Shown: positions 55,953 through 64,000 of the stretch, one piece after another
Layout: each line of letters opens with the position of its first letter
Position numbering within the stretch: position 1 is the first letter of the stretch
Assembly (NCBI GenBank): GCA_018821435.1
Contig: JAHJME010000012.1
Coordinates: forward strand, 124,001 to 188,000
Direction of reading: 5' to 3'
From: Alphaproteobacteria bacterium
GTDB taxonomy: Bacteria; Pseudomonadota; Alphaproteobacteria; Caulobacterales; Caulobacteraceae
DNA: 64,000 nt
Translations under genes and position numbers: made by a program
Notes under the pieces: model-generated
What the model was told of the DNA's origin: nothing
The model's database searches: none
Seen by the model: only the letters and a program-made list of their open reading frames with translations

Positions 55953-56749
55953 TCCGGAGGACCTTGATGCAAAGCCTCGCCGCCACCGGCCTCGCCGTCG
56001 CCGCCAGCAGGACAGCGGCCGCGGGCGAGTCCGGTCCGCACGCCGTGCTGGAGCTGCGCCAGTACAAGATCGTCCCGGGCCGGCGCGACGAGATGGTCGC
56101 GCTGTTCGAGCGGCACTTCGTCGACAGCCAGGACGTGCTTGGCATGCGGCTGGTGGGTCAGTTCCGCGATCTGGACGACCCGAACCGCTTCACCTGGATC
56201 CGCACGTTCCCCGACATGGCGGCGCGGCAGAGACAGCTGAATGCCTTCTACTTCGGTCCCGTCTGGCAGGCGCATCGCGGCGAGGCCAATCCGCTGCTGG
56301 ACGACAACGACAACGTCCTGCTGCTCAAGCCGGCGACGCCCGCGCTGGCCTTCGCGCCACCGCGAGGATCGCGACCCGCGACGGAGGGCAAGGGCGGGAT
56401 GGTTGTCGCGACGATCCTTTACCTGTGGAAGGACCCCGAGGAGAGCTTCTCGGCTTTCTTCGCCGAGCGGATGGCGCCGGAGCTGGCGGCGGGGGGCCTG
56501 CCTGTCCTGGGCGCCTATGTCGCCGAGAATGCCGAAAACACGTTCCCACAGCTGCCAGTCCGCCAGCACGAGAAGGTCTTCGTCTGGTTTACCCGTGCGG
56601 CCGACGCGAGGGCCTATGAGACCGCCCGACGCCGCCTCCTGGAGCGTCCGGTCTGGAGAAGCGCATTGGGTCCGGCGCTCGCCGACGCGCAGGAGCGCGG
56701 CGCGCAGGTTCTGCGGCTGGCGCCCACGCCGCGCTCAAGCCTGCGCTAG
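55949..56749 (+). CDS. NIPSNAP family protein, exported
   Basis: A 266-residue protein with a leader (RRTLMQSLAATGLAVAASRT) and two NIPSNAP-like ferredoxin-fold domains: VLELRQYKIVPGRRDEMVAL followed by FERHF and LVGQFRDLDDPNRFTWIRTF in the first half, and VVATILYLWKDPEESFSAFF in the second. NIPSNAP domains are of unclear activity. It shares the TetR-controlled unit with the gene before. Confidence 0.82.
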   Translation: MIRRTLMQSLAATGLAVAASRTAAAGESGPHAVLELRQYKIVPGRRDEMVALFERHFVDSQDVLGMRLVGQFRDLDDPNRFTWIRTFPDMAARQRQLNAFYFGPVWQAHRGEANPLLDDNDNVLLLKPATPALAFAPPRGSRPATEGKGGMVVATILYLWKDPEESFSAFFAERMAPELAAGGLPVLGAYVAENAENTFPQLPVRQHEKVFVWFTRAADARAYETARRRLLERPVWRSALGPALADAQERGAQVLRLAPTPRSSLR

Positions 56750-56753
56750 CGGC

Positions 56754-57239
56754 CTATTCGCGACCCGCGCGGGGTAAAGCCCCGCGGATGGTGGGCTGGT
56801 GAAATGTCATGAACGCGGCAGTGGTCCCGGACGGGCCGCGAAAGGCGCCCGAAGCGTTCGCGAGATGACAGGCCAGCGCCGTGAACTGCCACGCCTCATC
56901 CTCGGTGCAGTTGATCTTGGGCATCAGATAACGCGCGAGCCCGTGCTGCTCGCCGAAATCCCGGACCAGCCAGGCGTCTCGCGCGAACGGCTCGGGAACC
57001 GAGGGATGATCCCAGCCCCATAACCACGACCCATCTTCGGAATCATACGTGCCGATCACCTGCAGCGGCGCGAGCACCAGGAGGCCAGGGCTGATGAAGC
57101 TGAGCACGCCATCCTCCAAGTCGGCCTCCCAGCGCTCCGTCGCCCCGAGGCCCCACGTCTCGGCGTGGGATTGCGTCTTGAGCCGCAGGTGTTCCAGGCT
57201 CCTCGCGAGCGTCGCCTCGAGTTCTCCAATCACCGTCAT
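56754..57239 (-). CDS. DUF6882-like hypothetical protein
   Basis: A 161-residue protein with no signal peptide. It has VIGTYDSEDGSWLWGWDHPS, a motif of DUF6882-type proteins, plus SVPEPFARDAWLVRDFGEQH and CTEDEAWQFTALACHLANAS, all matching that family as I recall it. I chose the ATG at 57239; the longer frame at 57368 runs into the next gene's start region. Function unknown. Confidence 0.7.
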   Translation of the reverse strand: MTVIGELEATLARSLEHLRLKTQSHAETWGLGATERWEADLEDGVLSFISPGLLVLAPLQVIGTYDSEDGSWLWGWDHPSVPEPFARDAWLVRDFGEQHGLARYLMPKINCTEDEAWQFTALACHLANASGAFRGPSGTTAAFMTFHQPTIRGALPRAGRE

Positions 57240-57366
57240 CTGCCCACGCTCCCGCGAGATTCGCACCCAGACTAGCGCCGAGCGTAGCGTGGCCAAGAGG
57301 GCGCCCCCGAAGGTCTGAGCTCGATCCGCATTGTTCGTATCGGTTGGCCGCGTGTAAGGACCTCCC

Positions 57367-58143
57367 ATGTCCTGGACAAAGACCTACCACGAGGCCGAGC
57401 CTCAGCGGGTGAACAAGTGGCTGGCGCAGAGCGGCGTCTGCTCGCGCCGCGAGGCCGAAGGGCTGATCGGCGAAGGGCTGGTCTATATCGACGGCGAGCG
57501 GGTCGAGGACGCCGGCCGCAAGATCCAGCCCGGCCAGACCCTGACCCTGACCGACAAAGCCGAGGGCCGGCTGGAAGGCTTCACCGCGGTCATCAACAAG
57601 CCCACGGGCTATGTCTCCGGCCAACCCGAGCCTGGATATACGCCGGCCGCTCGGCTGCTGACCAAGGCCGGGCTGGTGGGCGACAGCGCTATGATGCCCG
57701 ACGCGAAGATGAGCCTGCCGCCGCTGGGCCGTCTGGATCTGGATAGCCACGGCCTGTTGATCCTGTCGAACGACGGCGTGCTGGCCAAGGCGGTGATCGG
57801 GCCGCAGTCCGAGCTGGACAAGGAATACATCGTCCGGGTCGCCGGTCGGATCGACCAGGAGGTGCTGGGCTGGCTTCGCCACGGCCTCAGCCTGGACGGC
57901 CGCCAGTTGCGTCCCGCCAAGGTGGAGGTGATCGAGGGGCAGACTCTGCGCTTCACCTTGGTCGAAGGCCGTAACCGCCAGATCCGCCGGATGTGCGAGT
58001 TGCTTGAGCTGCGGGTCATGGACCTGCTGCGCGTAAGGATCGGCCCGCTGAGCATGGGAAACCTGCCCGAGGGCAAATGGCGCATCCTGACGCCCGGCGA
58101 GCGCGAGGCGATGATCGTCGCGTCCAGGAGCGGCGCCGACTAG
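57367..58143 (+). CDS. RluF/RsuA-type pseudouridine synthase
   Basis: A 258-residue rRNA pseudouridine synthase. An S4 RNA-binding domain (QRVNKWLAQSGVCSRREAEG, residues 13-60) precedes the catalytic domain with VINKPTGYVSGQ and the active-site aspartate in GRLDLDSHGLLILSNDG; EGRNRQIRRMCELLEL is the other signature. It resembles RluF (23S pseudouridine 2604) most. Stop overlaps the next gene's stop by four bases. Confidence 0.9.
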   Translation: MSWTKTYHEAEPQRVNKWLAQSGVCSRREAEGLIGEGLVYIDGERVEDAGRKIQPGQTLTLTDKAEGRLEGFTAVINKPTGYVSGQPEPGYTPAARLLTKAGLVGDSAMMPDAKMSLPPLGRLDLDSHGLLILSNDGVLAKAVIGPQSELDKEYIVRVAGRIDQEVLGWLRHGLSLDGRQLRPAKVEVIEGQTLRFTLVEGRNRQIRRMCELLELRVMDLLRVRIGPLSMGNLPEGKWRILTPGEREAMIVASRSGAD

Positions 58144-58991
58144 ACCAGCGGCGTGCGATCGGCCGCCAGCGGGACGGTCCAGTCCGCGCGGGCCGGCATC
58201 TCGTCCAGAATCCAGCGGGTCAGGCGTTCGTAGTGCTCGACGAAACGGGCGACCGCGGCGTCGTCCATGCCCGCGCCGGTCCGATCGCGCAGCTTGTGCT
58301 CCTGCTCGGTCCGCCAGTCGCGCACGACCTCGAACCCCGGCGCGGCCAGCAGGACCAGCCGGTCCAGGCGGCCGAACAGCGCCTGGTATGATTCGGCCAA
58401 CGCCCGATCGACGTAGCGCCGCCAACGACCGTCGCGGTCCTCGATTTGCTCCAGCTCGTTGATGGCGCGGCCCAGGAGCGCCTTGGGCTGTGGCCGCGCA
58501 CCGACGCACCAGCCCTCGAAGATCGCCACGTCCACCGGCCCCATCACCTCGCGCCACTGCGCCTGCGGCCTGCGCTCGTCCAGCGCCTTGTCGAAGGCGG
58601 GCAGGGGGGTGAGTTCCGGGAGGCGAAAGTGGTCGAACACCACGCAGGCCAGGGCGACGTCATGCGTGCCCGGCGGTCCGCGCACCGACAGCAACGGATG
58701 GACCTTCCGCGACAGCCAGCCGCGCGCTTCGCGGCTCAGGTAGAAGTCGTCCAGCGATATGGCGATCGCATTCAGGCCCTGGGCCTTGAGCAACCTTACC
58801 GTGGCCGCCGCGATGGTGGACTTGCCCGAGCCCTGGGCGCCGCAAAGACCGACGATCGCCGTGCGGCCCAGGCTCTCACGCGCCTCGACCGCCATCTGGG
58901 CCATCGGCCGACACACCCGCTCGACCGTCAGCCGGAAGCTGTCCGGCAGCCGTTCCTCGGCCAGGAAGGCGGCGAGTTCGTCGTCCGTCAC
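58140..58991 (-). CDS. D-glycerate 3-kinase-like P-loop kinase
   Basis: A 283-residue kinase. The Walker A motif is GLCGAQGSGKSTIAAATVRL, followed by ISLDDFYLSREAR and FEGWCVGARPQP, which fit the glycerate kinase (GlyK/GLYCTK-like, PRK-fold) family that makes 3-phosphoglycerate. Other possibilities in this fold are uridine or pantothenate kinases. It is 12 bases downstream of metC on the same strand. Confidence 0.83.
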   Translation of the reverse strand: MTDDELAAFLAEERLPDSFRLTVERVCRPMAQMAVEARESLGRTAIVGLCGAQGSGKSTIAAATVRLLKAQGLNAIAISLDDFYLSREARGWLSRKVHPLLSVRGPPGTHDVALACVVFDHFRLPELTPLPAFDKALDERRPQAQWREVMGPVDVAIFEGWCVGARPQPKALLGRAINELEQIEDRDGRWRRYVDRALAESYQALFGRLDRLVLLAAPGFEVVRDWRTEQEHKLRDRTGAGMDDAAVARFVEHYERLTRWILDEMPARADWTVPLAADRTPLV

Positions 58992-59003
58992 GCCGCCGCG
59001 TCC

Positions 59004-60167
59004 TCAACCCGCCAGTCTGGCGTAGGCGTCGAGACCCCGGCGCAGGTCGGCGATCAGGTCGTCCGGATCTTCCAGGCCCACATGCAGGCGCATCAAAGGG
59101 CCGCCGTAGTCGCGGGGGTGGCGCCGCACCTTGAGCTGGGGGTCGCAAACGATGGCCAGACTCTCGAAGCCGCCCCAGGAGAAGCCCAGGCCGAAGACCT
59201 TGAGGGCGTCCAGGAAGGCGTTCACCGCCGCCTCCGGCGCGGGCTTCAGCACGAAGCCGAACAGGCCGCAGGCGCCGCTGAAGTCGCGCGCCCATAGCTC
59301 ATGGCCGGGACAGCCGGGCAGGGCGGGGTGCAGCAGTCGCGCGACCTCCGGCTGCTCGCGGAGCCAAAGCGCGATCTTCAGCCCGTTCGCACCCTGCTTC
59401 TCCATCCGCAACGGCAAGGTGCGCAGGCCGCGCAGCATGGCGTAGGCGTCCTCGCCCGAGACCGCCCAGCCCATGTGGTGCACGCCGTCGGCCAGCCTGC
59501 GCACAAGCGCCGGGTCGCGCGCGGCCGCCGAGCCCATGAAGACGTCGGAGTGGCCGCCCACATATTTCGTCAGGGCCTGGATCGACAGGTCGATGCCATG
59601 CGCGAGCGGCTTGAACAGCAGGCCCGCGCCCCAGGTATTGTCGATGGCGGTGAGGATGCCCCGTTCGCGAGCCAGGGCGGCGATGCGCGGCGTGTCCTGC
59701 ATCTCGAAGGAGAGTGACCCGGGGCTCTCCATAAGGATCATCCGGACGTTGTCCGAGGCCGTGCCCACCAGTGTCTCCGGCGAGACGGCGGGATCGAAGT
59801 AGGTCACCTCGACGCCGAAGCGCTTCAGGACGTTGTCGCAGAAGCGGCGCACCGGCTTGTAGACGTTGTCGACGACCAGGATCTCGTCGCCGGCCTTCAG
59901 CAGCGCCATCATCGCGCCCGAGATCGCCGCGATGCCCGACGGATAGAGCGAGACGCCCACCGCGCCCTCCAGCACCGCCAGGGCGTCCTGCAGGCAGGTT
60001 TGGGCCGACAGGCCCGCGCGGCCATAGGTCAGGTAGTTGGCGTCGTCGTACAGCGCCTCTGCGTTGGGCAGCAGGACGGTCGAGCCCTTCTGGATGGGCG
60101 GGCCCACGGTCTTAACCAGGGCGCCGGCCACCTTGCCGGCGTGTATCAGGCGGGTCTCGTCCGACAT
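59004..60167 (-). CDS. metC: Cystathionine beta-lyase
   Basis: A 387-residue PLP enzyme of the Cys/Met metabolism family that splits cystathionine to homocysteine. It starts DETRLIHAGKV, has YGRAGLSAQTCLQDALAVLE and TAIDNTWGAGLLFKPLAHGI, and the PLP lysine in SIQALTKYVGGHSDV. Phylogenetic type is beta-lyase; gamma-synthase is the alternative. It is divergent from the solute-binding lipoprotein gene. Confidence 0.93.
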   Translation of the reverse strand: MSDETRLIHAGKVAGALVKTVGPPIQKGSTVLLPNAEALYDDANYLTYGRAGLSAQTCLQDALAVLEGAVGVSLYPSGIAAISGAMMALLKAGDEILVVDNVYKPVRRFCDNVLKRFGVEVTYFDPAVSPETLVGTASDNVRMILMESPGSLSFEMQDTPRIAALARERGILTAIDNTWGAGLLFKPLAHGIDLSIQALTKYVGGHSDVFMGSAAARDPALVRRLADGVHHMGWAVSGEDAYAMLRGLRTLPLRMEKQGANGLKIALWLREQPEVARLLHPALPGCPGHELWARDFSGACGLFGFVLKPAPEAAVNAFLDALKVFGLGFSWGGFESLAIVCDPQLKVRRHPRDYGGPLMRLHVGLEDPDDLIADLRRGLDAYARLAG

Positions 60168-60251
60168 GCGGGGTTGCGGGTCCGGTCGACGCTGGCGAAA
60201 GTGCCAGGGGCACTTAGAGCCTCAACCGACTTTCTGTTTCAAGGAGCAGCG

Positions 60252-61352
60252 ATGATCCGGCGCCTCGCGGCGATGGCGGTCCTGACGGCGTTACTCGCCG
60301 GGTGCACACCGCCCAAGCCTGAGGCAAAGGCGCCGGAGGCGCCGCCGGCCGTCACGGTCACCGCCGCCCAACCCGGCTACAAGCCGGCCAAGAGCGCGAC
60401 CCTGGAGGCGGTGCGAAAGCGTGGCTACGTGGCCTGCGGCGTTCATGCGGGGCTACCGGGCTTCGCGCTGAAGGACGCGCGCGGCGCGTGGCGGGGCTTC
60501 GACGTCGATATCTGCCGGGCCGTGGCGGTCGCCACGCTGGGCGACGCCGACAAGGTGCGCTTCACGGTGATCGACGCTCAGGACCGGTTCGGCGGCCTGC
60601 AGAAGGGCCAGCTCGACCTGCTGTCGCGCAACACGTCCCAGACCTTCGCCCGGGCCGCGGGCCTGGGCCTGACCTTTCCGGTGATCACCTATTACGACGG
60701 CCAGGGCTTCCTGGCGCCGCGGGCCATGGGCCTGACCAGCGCCGAGGAACTGGGCGGCGCGCGGGTCTGCGTGCAGGAGGGGACGGCCAGCGCGGGCAAT
60801 CTGGAAGACTATTTCCGCGTCCGGGGCATGAAGTACCGCGCGGTGATGGCAGCGTCGGAGGAACAGGCCCGCGCGTTGTATGAGGCCGAGAACTGCGACG
60901 TGTTCACCGCCGACATCTCGGCCCTGGCCGCTTCGCGCTCGCTGCTGGCCAACCCGAACGGCCACGTAATCCTGCCCGACGTGATCTCCAAGGAGCCGCT
61001 GGGGCCGGTCGTGCGGCGCGACGATCCCGTGTGGGCGGAAATCGTGCGCTGGACCGTCTATGCGACCCTCCTGGGCGAAGAACTGGGCCTGAGCGCCAGC
61101 ACTGTCGAGCAGGCCCGCGAGACCGCGACCGATCCGGAAACACGGCGCCTGCTGGGCGTCGAGGGCGATCTGGGCGCGCTGCTGGGCCTGAAGCCCGACT
61201 GGGCGTTCCAGGTGATCCGCCAGGTCGGCGCCTATCACGAGGTCTTCCGCCGCGACCTGGGGCAGGATTCCGCGCTGCGCCTTGACCGGGGCCTCAACGC
61301 GCTCTGGAACGCGCCGGCGCCCGGCCTGATGTACGCGCCGCCGATGCGCTAG
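60252..61352 (+). CDS. Amino-acid ABC transporter solute-binding lipoprotein (AapJ-like)
   Basis: A 366-residue lipoprotein. The signal ends in LLAGC (Cys near residue 17), followed by a Pro/Ala-rich linker and a type-3 solute-binding domain: GYVACGVHAGLPGFALKDAR, GFDVDICRAVAVATLG, VISKEPLGPVVRRDD and GLNALWNAPAPGLMYAPPMR are AapJ/BztA-type. No permease or ATPase genes are adjacent, so it is an orphan. ATG at 60252 follows AAGGAGC. Confidence 0.86.
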   Translation: MIRRLAAMAVLTALLAGCTPPKPEAKAPEAPPAVTVTAAQPGYKPAKSATLEAVRKRGYVACGVHAGLPGFALKDARGAWRGFDVDICRAVAVATLGDADKVRFTVIDAQDRFGGLQKGQLDLLSRNTSQTFARAAGLGLTFPVITYYDGQGFLAPRAMGLTSAEELGGARVCVQEGTASAGNLEDYFRVRGMKYRAVMAASEEQARALYEAENCDVFTADISALAASRSLLANPNGHVILPDVISKEPLGPVVRRDDPVWAEIVRWTVYATLLGEELGLSASTVEQARETATDPETRRLLGVEGDLGALLGLKPDWAFQVIRQVGAYHEVFRRDLGQDSALRLDRGLNALWNAPAPGLMYAPPMR

Positions 61353-61355
61353 CCG

Positions 61356-61853
61356 CTAGAGGTCCATGACCATGGCGCAGCGGTTCTCCAGCCCCTTGGC
61401 GGTTTCGGCGGCCAGCGAGGCCTGGATGCTGGGTGGCGCCTCCGCCGCGCTCCATTCGCGGAAGCCGAAGGATGCGTAGAACGGAGCGTTCCACGGCACA
61501 TTGCGGAACGTGGTCAGGCTGAGCGCCTGCAGGCCATTCGCCCGCGCCCAGTCCGCCGCCGTTGTCAGCAAAGCGCGGCCGATACCCTGGCCCTGGAACC
61601 CACGCAGGACATCGACCTCGTCGATATGCAGGCGAGGCGACTCGATCCGGCCGGCCAGATAGCCGACGGCCTGTCCGTCGACCTCGGCGATCCACAGGGT
61701 TCCCGCGTCCAGGTGCGGCTGCCAGGTGTCGGCGGGCGCGCAGTCGGTCAGCAGCCATTCGGGAACATCGCGCCCCTCGAACGCCCCGGCCGCCGAACGC
61801 TCGATGGCGGGGATCTCAGCCAGATCGGCGAGGCGGGCGAGGCGTATCTGTAT
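61356..61853 (-). CDS. GNAT acetyltransferase with ATA in place of a start codon
   Basis: A reading frame of 165 codons encodes a GNAT domain: IRLARLADLAEIPAIERSAA near the start, ESPRLHIDEVDVLRGFQGQG and IGRALLTTAADWARANGL for acetyl-CoA, and NAPFYASFGFREWS at the end. The ribosome-site GGAG is eight bases before 61853, where ATA stands instead of ATG; no in-frame ATG or GTG follows before the domain, and the first TTG, at 61571, would remove half of it. The frame is the same as that of sseA, whose TGA stop ends four bases earlier. It may start at AUA, be a point mutation, or be read through from sseA. Confidence 0.7.
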   Translation of the reverse strand: MQIRLARLADLAEIPAIERSAAGAFEGRDVPEWLLTDCAPADTWQPHLDAGTLWIAEVDGQAVGYLAGRIESPRLHIDEVDVLRGFQGQGIGRALLTTAADWARANGLQALSLTTFRNVPWNAPFYASFGFREWSAAEAPPSIQASLAAETAKGLENRCAMVMDL

Positions 61854-61856
61854 GGA

Positions 61857-62699
61857 TCAGGCTCCGGTGACGATGGCGGTGTCGGGGCGGCCGCCCCACT
61901 CTGTCCAGGATCCGTCATAGACCGCGACGTCGAACCGTCCGAGGCGCGCCAGCGACAGGGCCAGGACCGAGGCGGTGACCCCCGACCCGCAGGTGGTGAC
62001 GATCGGCCGGCCCAGGTCGACGTGGGCGAACACGGCCTTCAACTCATCGACCGACTTCAGCGTCCCATCGGCGTTCACGACCCGGTCGAAGGGGAGGTTG
62101 AGCGCGCCGGGCATATGGCCTGAGCGCAGCGTGGCGCGGGGCTCCGGCGCCTGGCCCGTGAAGCGTCCGGCGGAGCGGGCGTCGACGATCTGAGCCGAAC
62201 CGTCCGCCAGGATCCCGGTCACGGCGTCGAGGTCCCGCACCAGAGCGGGATCGGGTTGCGGCGCCACGGCCACTGGCAAAGGCGTCTGCACGTGGGTTTC
62301 CAGCATCCGACCCTCGGCGCGCCAGGCCTTCAGCCCGCCATCCAAGACGAAGACCTTCGGGTAGCCCATCACCCGCAGCGTCCACCAGACGCGGGGCGCG
62401 GAGTAGATGCCGTGGGCGTCGTAGACGACGATGGTGGCGTCGCGGCTCAGACCCAGCGCGCCGGCGGCTTCCGCGAAGGCCTGGGTCGTCGGCAGCATGT
62501 GGGGCAGGTCGGTGTCGGGATCGGCGATGGCGTTGATGTCGAAGAACACCGCGCCGGGGACGTGGCCCGCCAAATAGCTGTCGCGGCCGTGGCCGGGCTG
62601 GCCGACCAGGGGCAGGGTGGCGTCGACGATAAGGACCGCGGGGTCGCCCAGGCGCTCGGCGAGCCAGGCCGCCGAGACGAGGGGATTTATTCCAGCCAT
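61857..62699 (-). CDS. sseA: 3-mercaptopyruvate sulfurtransferase
   Basis: A 280-residue two-rhodanese-domain enzyme that moves sulfur from 3-mercaptopyruvate. The active-site Cys237 lies in the loop CGSGVTA, which marks the mercaptopyruvate rather than the thiosulfate enzyme. HGIYSAPRVWWTLRVMGY and the linker are typical. I chose the ATG at 62699. Its start overlaps the end of cysK by 13 bases, so it is in the same transcript as cysK. Confidence 0.92.
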   Translation of the reverse strand: MAGINPLVSAAWLAERLGDPAVLIVDATLPLVGQPGHGRDSYLAGHVPGAVFFDINAIADPDTDLPHMLPTTQAFAEAAGALGLSRDATIVVYDAHGIYSAPRVWWTLRVMGYPKVFVLDGGLKAWRAEGRMLETHVQTPLPVAVAPQPDPALVRDLDAVTGILADGSAQIVDARSAGRFTGQAPEPRATLRSGHMPGALNLPFDRVVNADGTLKSVDELKAVFAHVDLGRPIVTTCGSGVTASVLALSLARLGRFDVAVYDGSWTEWGGRPDTAIVTGA

Positions 62700-63688
62700 G
62701 ACGGGACCGGCAGGCCCTTCCCCCGCAGGAACGGCGGGTTGAAGATCTTCGACTGATAGCGCTGGCCGTGGTCGCACAGCACGGTGACGATGGTGTGGCC
62801 CGGACCCAGGTCTTGGGCCATGCGGATGGCGCCGGCGACGTTGATGCCGGTCGAGCCGCCCATCACCAGGCCCTCGAACTCCATCAGGTCGAAGATCGCC
62901 AGCAGCATCTCCTCGTCCGAGATCCGGTAGGCGTGGTCGATCTTGAGGTCCGTCAGGTTGGCGGTGATCCGGCCCTGGCCGATGCCTTCGCTGATCGACC
63001 CGCCCTCCGACTTCAAAGCGCCGTCGGTGTAGTAGCTGTAGAGCGCCGCGCCATGCGGGTCGGCCAGGCCGATCTTCACCTTCGGGTTCCGCGCGCGCAA
63101 CGCCTGGGCCACGCCGGCCAGGGTGCCGCCGGAGCCGACGGCGCTGATGAAGCCGTCGACCTTGCCGTCGGTCTGGGCCCAGATCTCCGGGCCGGTGCCC
63201 TGGACGTGGGCCTCCCGGTTGGCGACGTTGTCGAACTGATTGGCCCAGACCGCGCCGTTGGGCTCCTTCGCATCAAGTTCGGCCGCCAAGCGGCTGGAAT
63301 ATTTGATGTAGTTGTTCTCGTTGGCGTAGGGGACAGCGTCCACCTCGACCAGGTCCGCGCCGAACAGCCGGATGGCGTCCTTCTTCTCCTGGCTCTGGGT
63401 GCGGGGGATGACGATGGTGCATTTGTAGCCCAGCGCCTTGCCGACCATGGCCAGGCCGATGCCGGTGTTGCCTGCCGTGCCCTCGACGATCCGGCCGCCG
63501 GGCCGCAGTAGGCCTTTTTGCTCGGCGTCGCGGATGATGTAGAGCGCCGCCCGGTCCTTCACGGACTGGCCGGGGTTCATGAACTCAGCCTTGGCCAGTA
63601 TCTCGCAACCCGTCTGCTCGCTGGCGCGGCGCAGCCGCAGGAGCGGCGTGTCGCCGATGAGGTCCAGGATGGAAGACGCAATCTGCAT
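62687..63688 (-). CDS. cysK: Cysteine synthase (O-acetylserine sulfhydrylase family)
   Basis: A 333-residue PLP enzyme that makes cysteine from O-acetylserine and sulfide. The PLP lysine is Lys44 in MNPGQSVKDRAALYII, the substrate loop is EGTAGNTGIGLAMVGKALGY, and the PLP phosphate is held by VGSGGTLAGV. The NPGQSVKDR version is found in the CysK2/Cys1A type of alphaproteobacteria. It starts 46 bases from the next gene on the same strand. Confidence 0.93.
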   Translation of the reverse strand: MQIASSILDLIGDTPLLRLRRASEQTGCEILAKAEFMNPGQSVKDRAALYIIRDAEQKGLLRPGGRIVEGTAGNTGIGLAMVGKALGYKCTIVIPRTQSQEKKDAIRLFGADLVEVDAVPYANENNYIKYSSRLAAELDAKEPNGAVWANQFDNVANREAHVQGTGPEIWAQTDGKVDGFISAVGSGGTLAGVAQALRARNPKVKIGLADPHGAALYSYYTDGALKSEGGSISEGIGQGRITANLTDLKIDHAYRISDEEMLLAIFDLMEFEGLVMGGSTGINVAGAIRMAQDLGPGHTIVTVLCDHGQRYQSKIFNPPFLRGKGLPVPSWLE

Positions 63689-63733
63689 GGCCGCCTACTT
63701 AAGGAAGGCAGGCGGCCTCGAACAGGGGGCCGG

Positions 63734-64000
63734 TCAAGCTTTGATGAGGCTGAGTTGGACCACGTCGGTGCGCTCGGTGCGGAACCCGGCCTCGCAGTAG
63801 CTGAGGTAGAACTTCCACAATTTCCGGAACCGCTCGTCGAAGCCCAGGTGGGTGATGTCGCCCCACGCCGCCTCGAACCGTCGGCCCCATTCGGCCAGGG
63901 TGTCGGCGTAGTGGACGCCGAACCGGGAGATCGGACCCCACGACAGGCCCGCGTCGTCCGTCACCTTCTTCAGGCGCGTCTCGGACGGCAGCATGCCGCC
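63734..64000 (-). CDS. cfa: Cyclopropane-fatty-acyl-phospholipid synthase, C-terminal end (cut by window edge)
   Basis: The last 88 residues of a gene that begins beyond the right edge. It shows GGMLPSETRLKKVTDDAGLS, RFEAAWGDITHLGFDERFRK and FYLSYCEAGFRTERTDVVQL, the usual C-terminal signature of CFA synthases, which methylenate unsaturated fatty acids in phospholipids using SAM. It is upstream of cysK on the same strand. Confidence 0.88.
   Translation of the reverse strand, partial: GGMLPSETRLKKVTDDAGLSWGPISRFGVHYADTLAEWGRRFEAAWGDITHLGFDERFRKLWKFYLSYCEAGFRTERTDVVQLSLIKA

Noticed and set aside
61294..61758. 154-codon minus-strand frame overlapping the GNAT gene
   Set aside because: It is in another frame, Arg/Pro-rich and without motifs, whereas the GNAT frame has conserved acetyl-CoA-binding sequence.

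Overview
This 64 kb window is chromosomal DNA of high GC content, densely packed with genes. It most likely comes from an alphaproteobacterium of the Caulobacteraceae (Caulobacter/Phenylobacterium type). The evidence is an HdaA next to ppk1, a MucR-family regulator, 5-aminolevulinate synthase (C5-independent haem synthesis), a K+-independent H+-pyrophosphatase, an NDUFS4-type complex I subunit, a ubiquinol-cytochrome c chaperone, class I PhaC, MotB and a PEPxxWA-CTERM protein. I see no prophage, insertion sequence, CRISPR array, rRNA operon or clear island. The content is mainly core metabolism with scattered accessory genes.

Layout. 1-5.4 kb (minus strand): ppk1 (cut by the left edge), a CYTH-CHAD polyphosphate-type protein, hdaA, bpt and motB. 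5.4-13.2 kb: GNAT, epoxide hydrolase, Nudix, SMP-30, hemB, penicillin-acylase-type enzyme and a Tat-exported amidohydrolase. 13.2-17.1 kb: valine catabolism (isobutyryl-CoA dehydrogenase, 3-hydroxyisobutyryl-CoA hydrolase, mmsB) with a signal-peptide-bearing methyltransferase inserted. 17.1-18.6 kb: hemA with its terminator. 18.8-26.9 kb: mucR, glyA, nrdR, several hypotheticals and a riboflavin cluster (reductase-only ribD, ribE, ribH, nusB, thiL).

26.9-35.4 kb: a retropepsin-like protease, hppA, bamE and the chaperone-yceD-plsX-fabH-ihfA-merR run of envelope and fatty-acid genes. 35.4-40.7 kb: an inverted palindromic repeat, tRNA-Pro, MBL hydrolase, ctaA, rplM-rpsI, argC and msrB. 40.7-45.5 kb: a PadR/DUF1700/DUF2807 unit, an LprI-like gene coupled to phaC, and a lipoprotein. 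45.5-52.4 kb: aminotransferase-hom-glpX, a PEP-CTERM protein, recJ and tRNA-Glu. 52.5-58.1 kb: a double cold-shock protein, DUF192, thioesterase, tRNA-Pro, NDUFS4, tRNA-Arg, and a TetR gene divergent from a two-gene unit, then DUF6882 and RluF-like genes. 58.1-64 kb: glycerate kinase, metC, an orphan solute-binding lipoprotein, a GNAT with no normal start codon, sseA, cysK and the end of a cyclopropane-fatty-acid synthase gene.

No clearly new multi-gene system stands out. The observations most worth a second look are the GNAT gene whose ribosome binding site leads to ATA rather than ATG, the riboflavin cluster lacking both the RibD deaminase domain and ribBA, the MucR protein without its zinc-ligand histidines, the CYTH-CHAD gene between hdaA and ppk1, the exported methyltransferase in the valine cluster, and several well-formed operators or promoters (tetR, padR, msrB). 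Family names rest on reading the translated sequences by eye; no database search was run.
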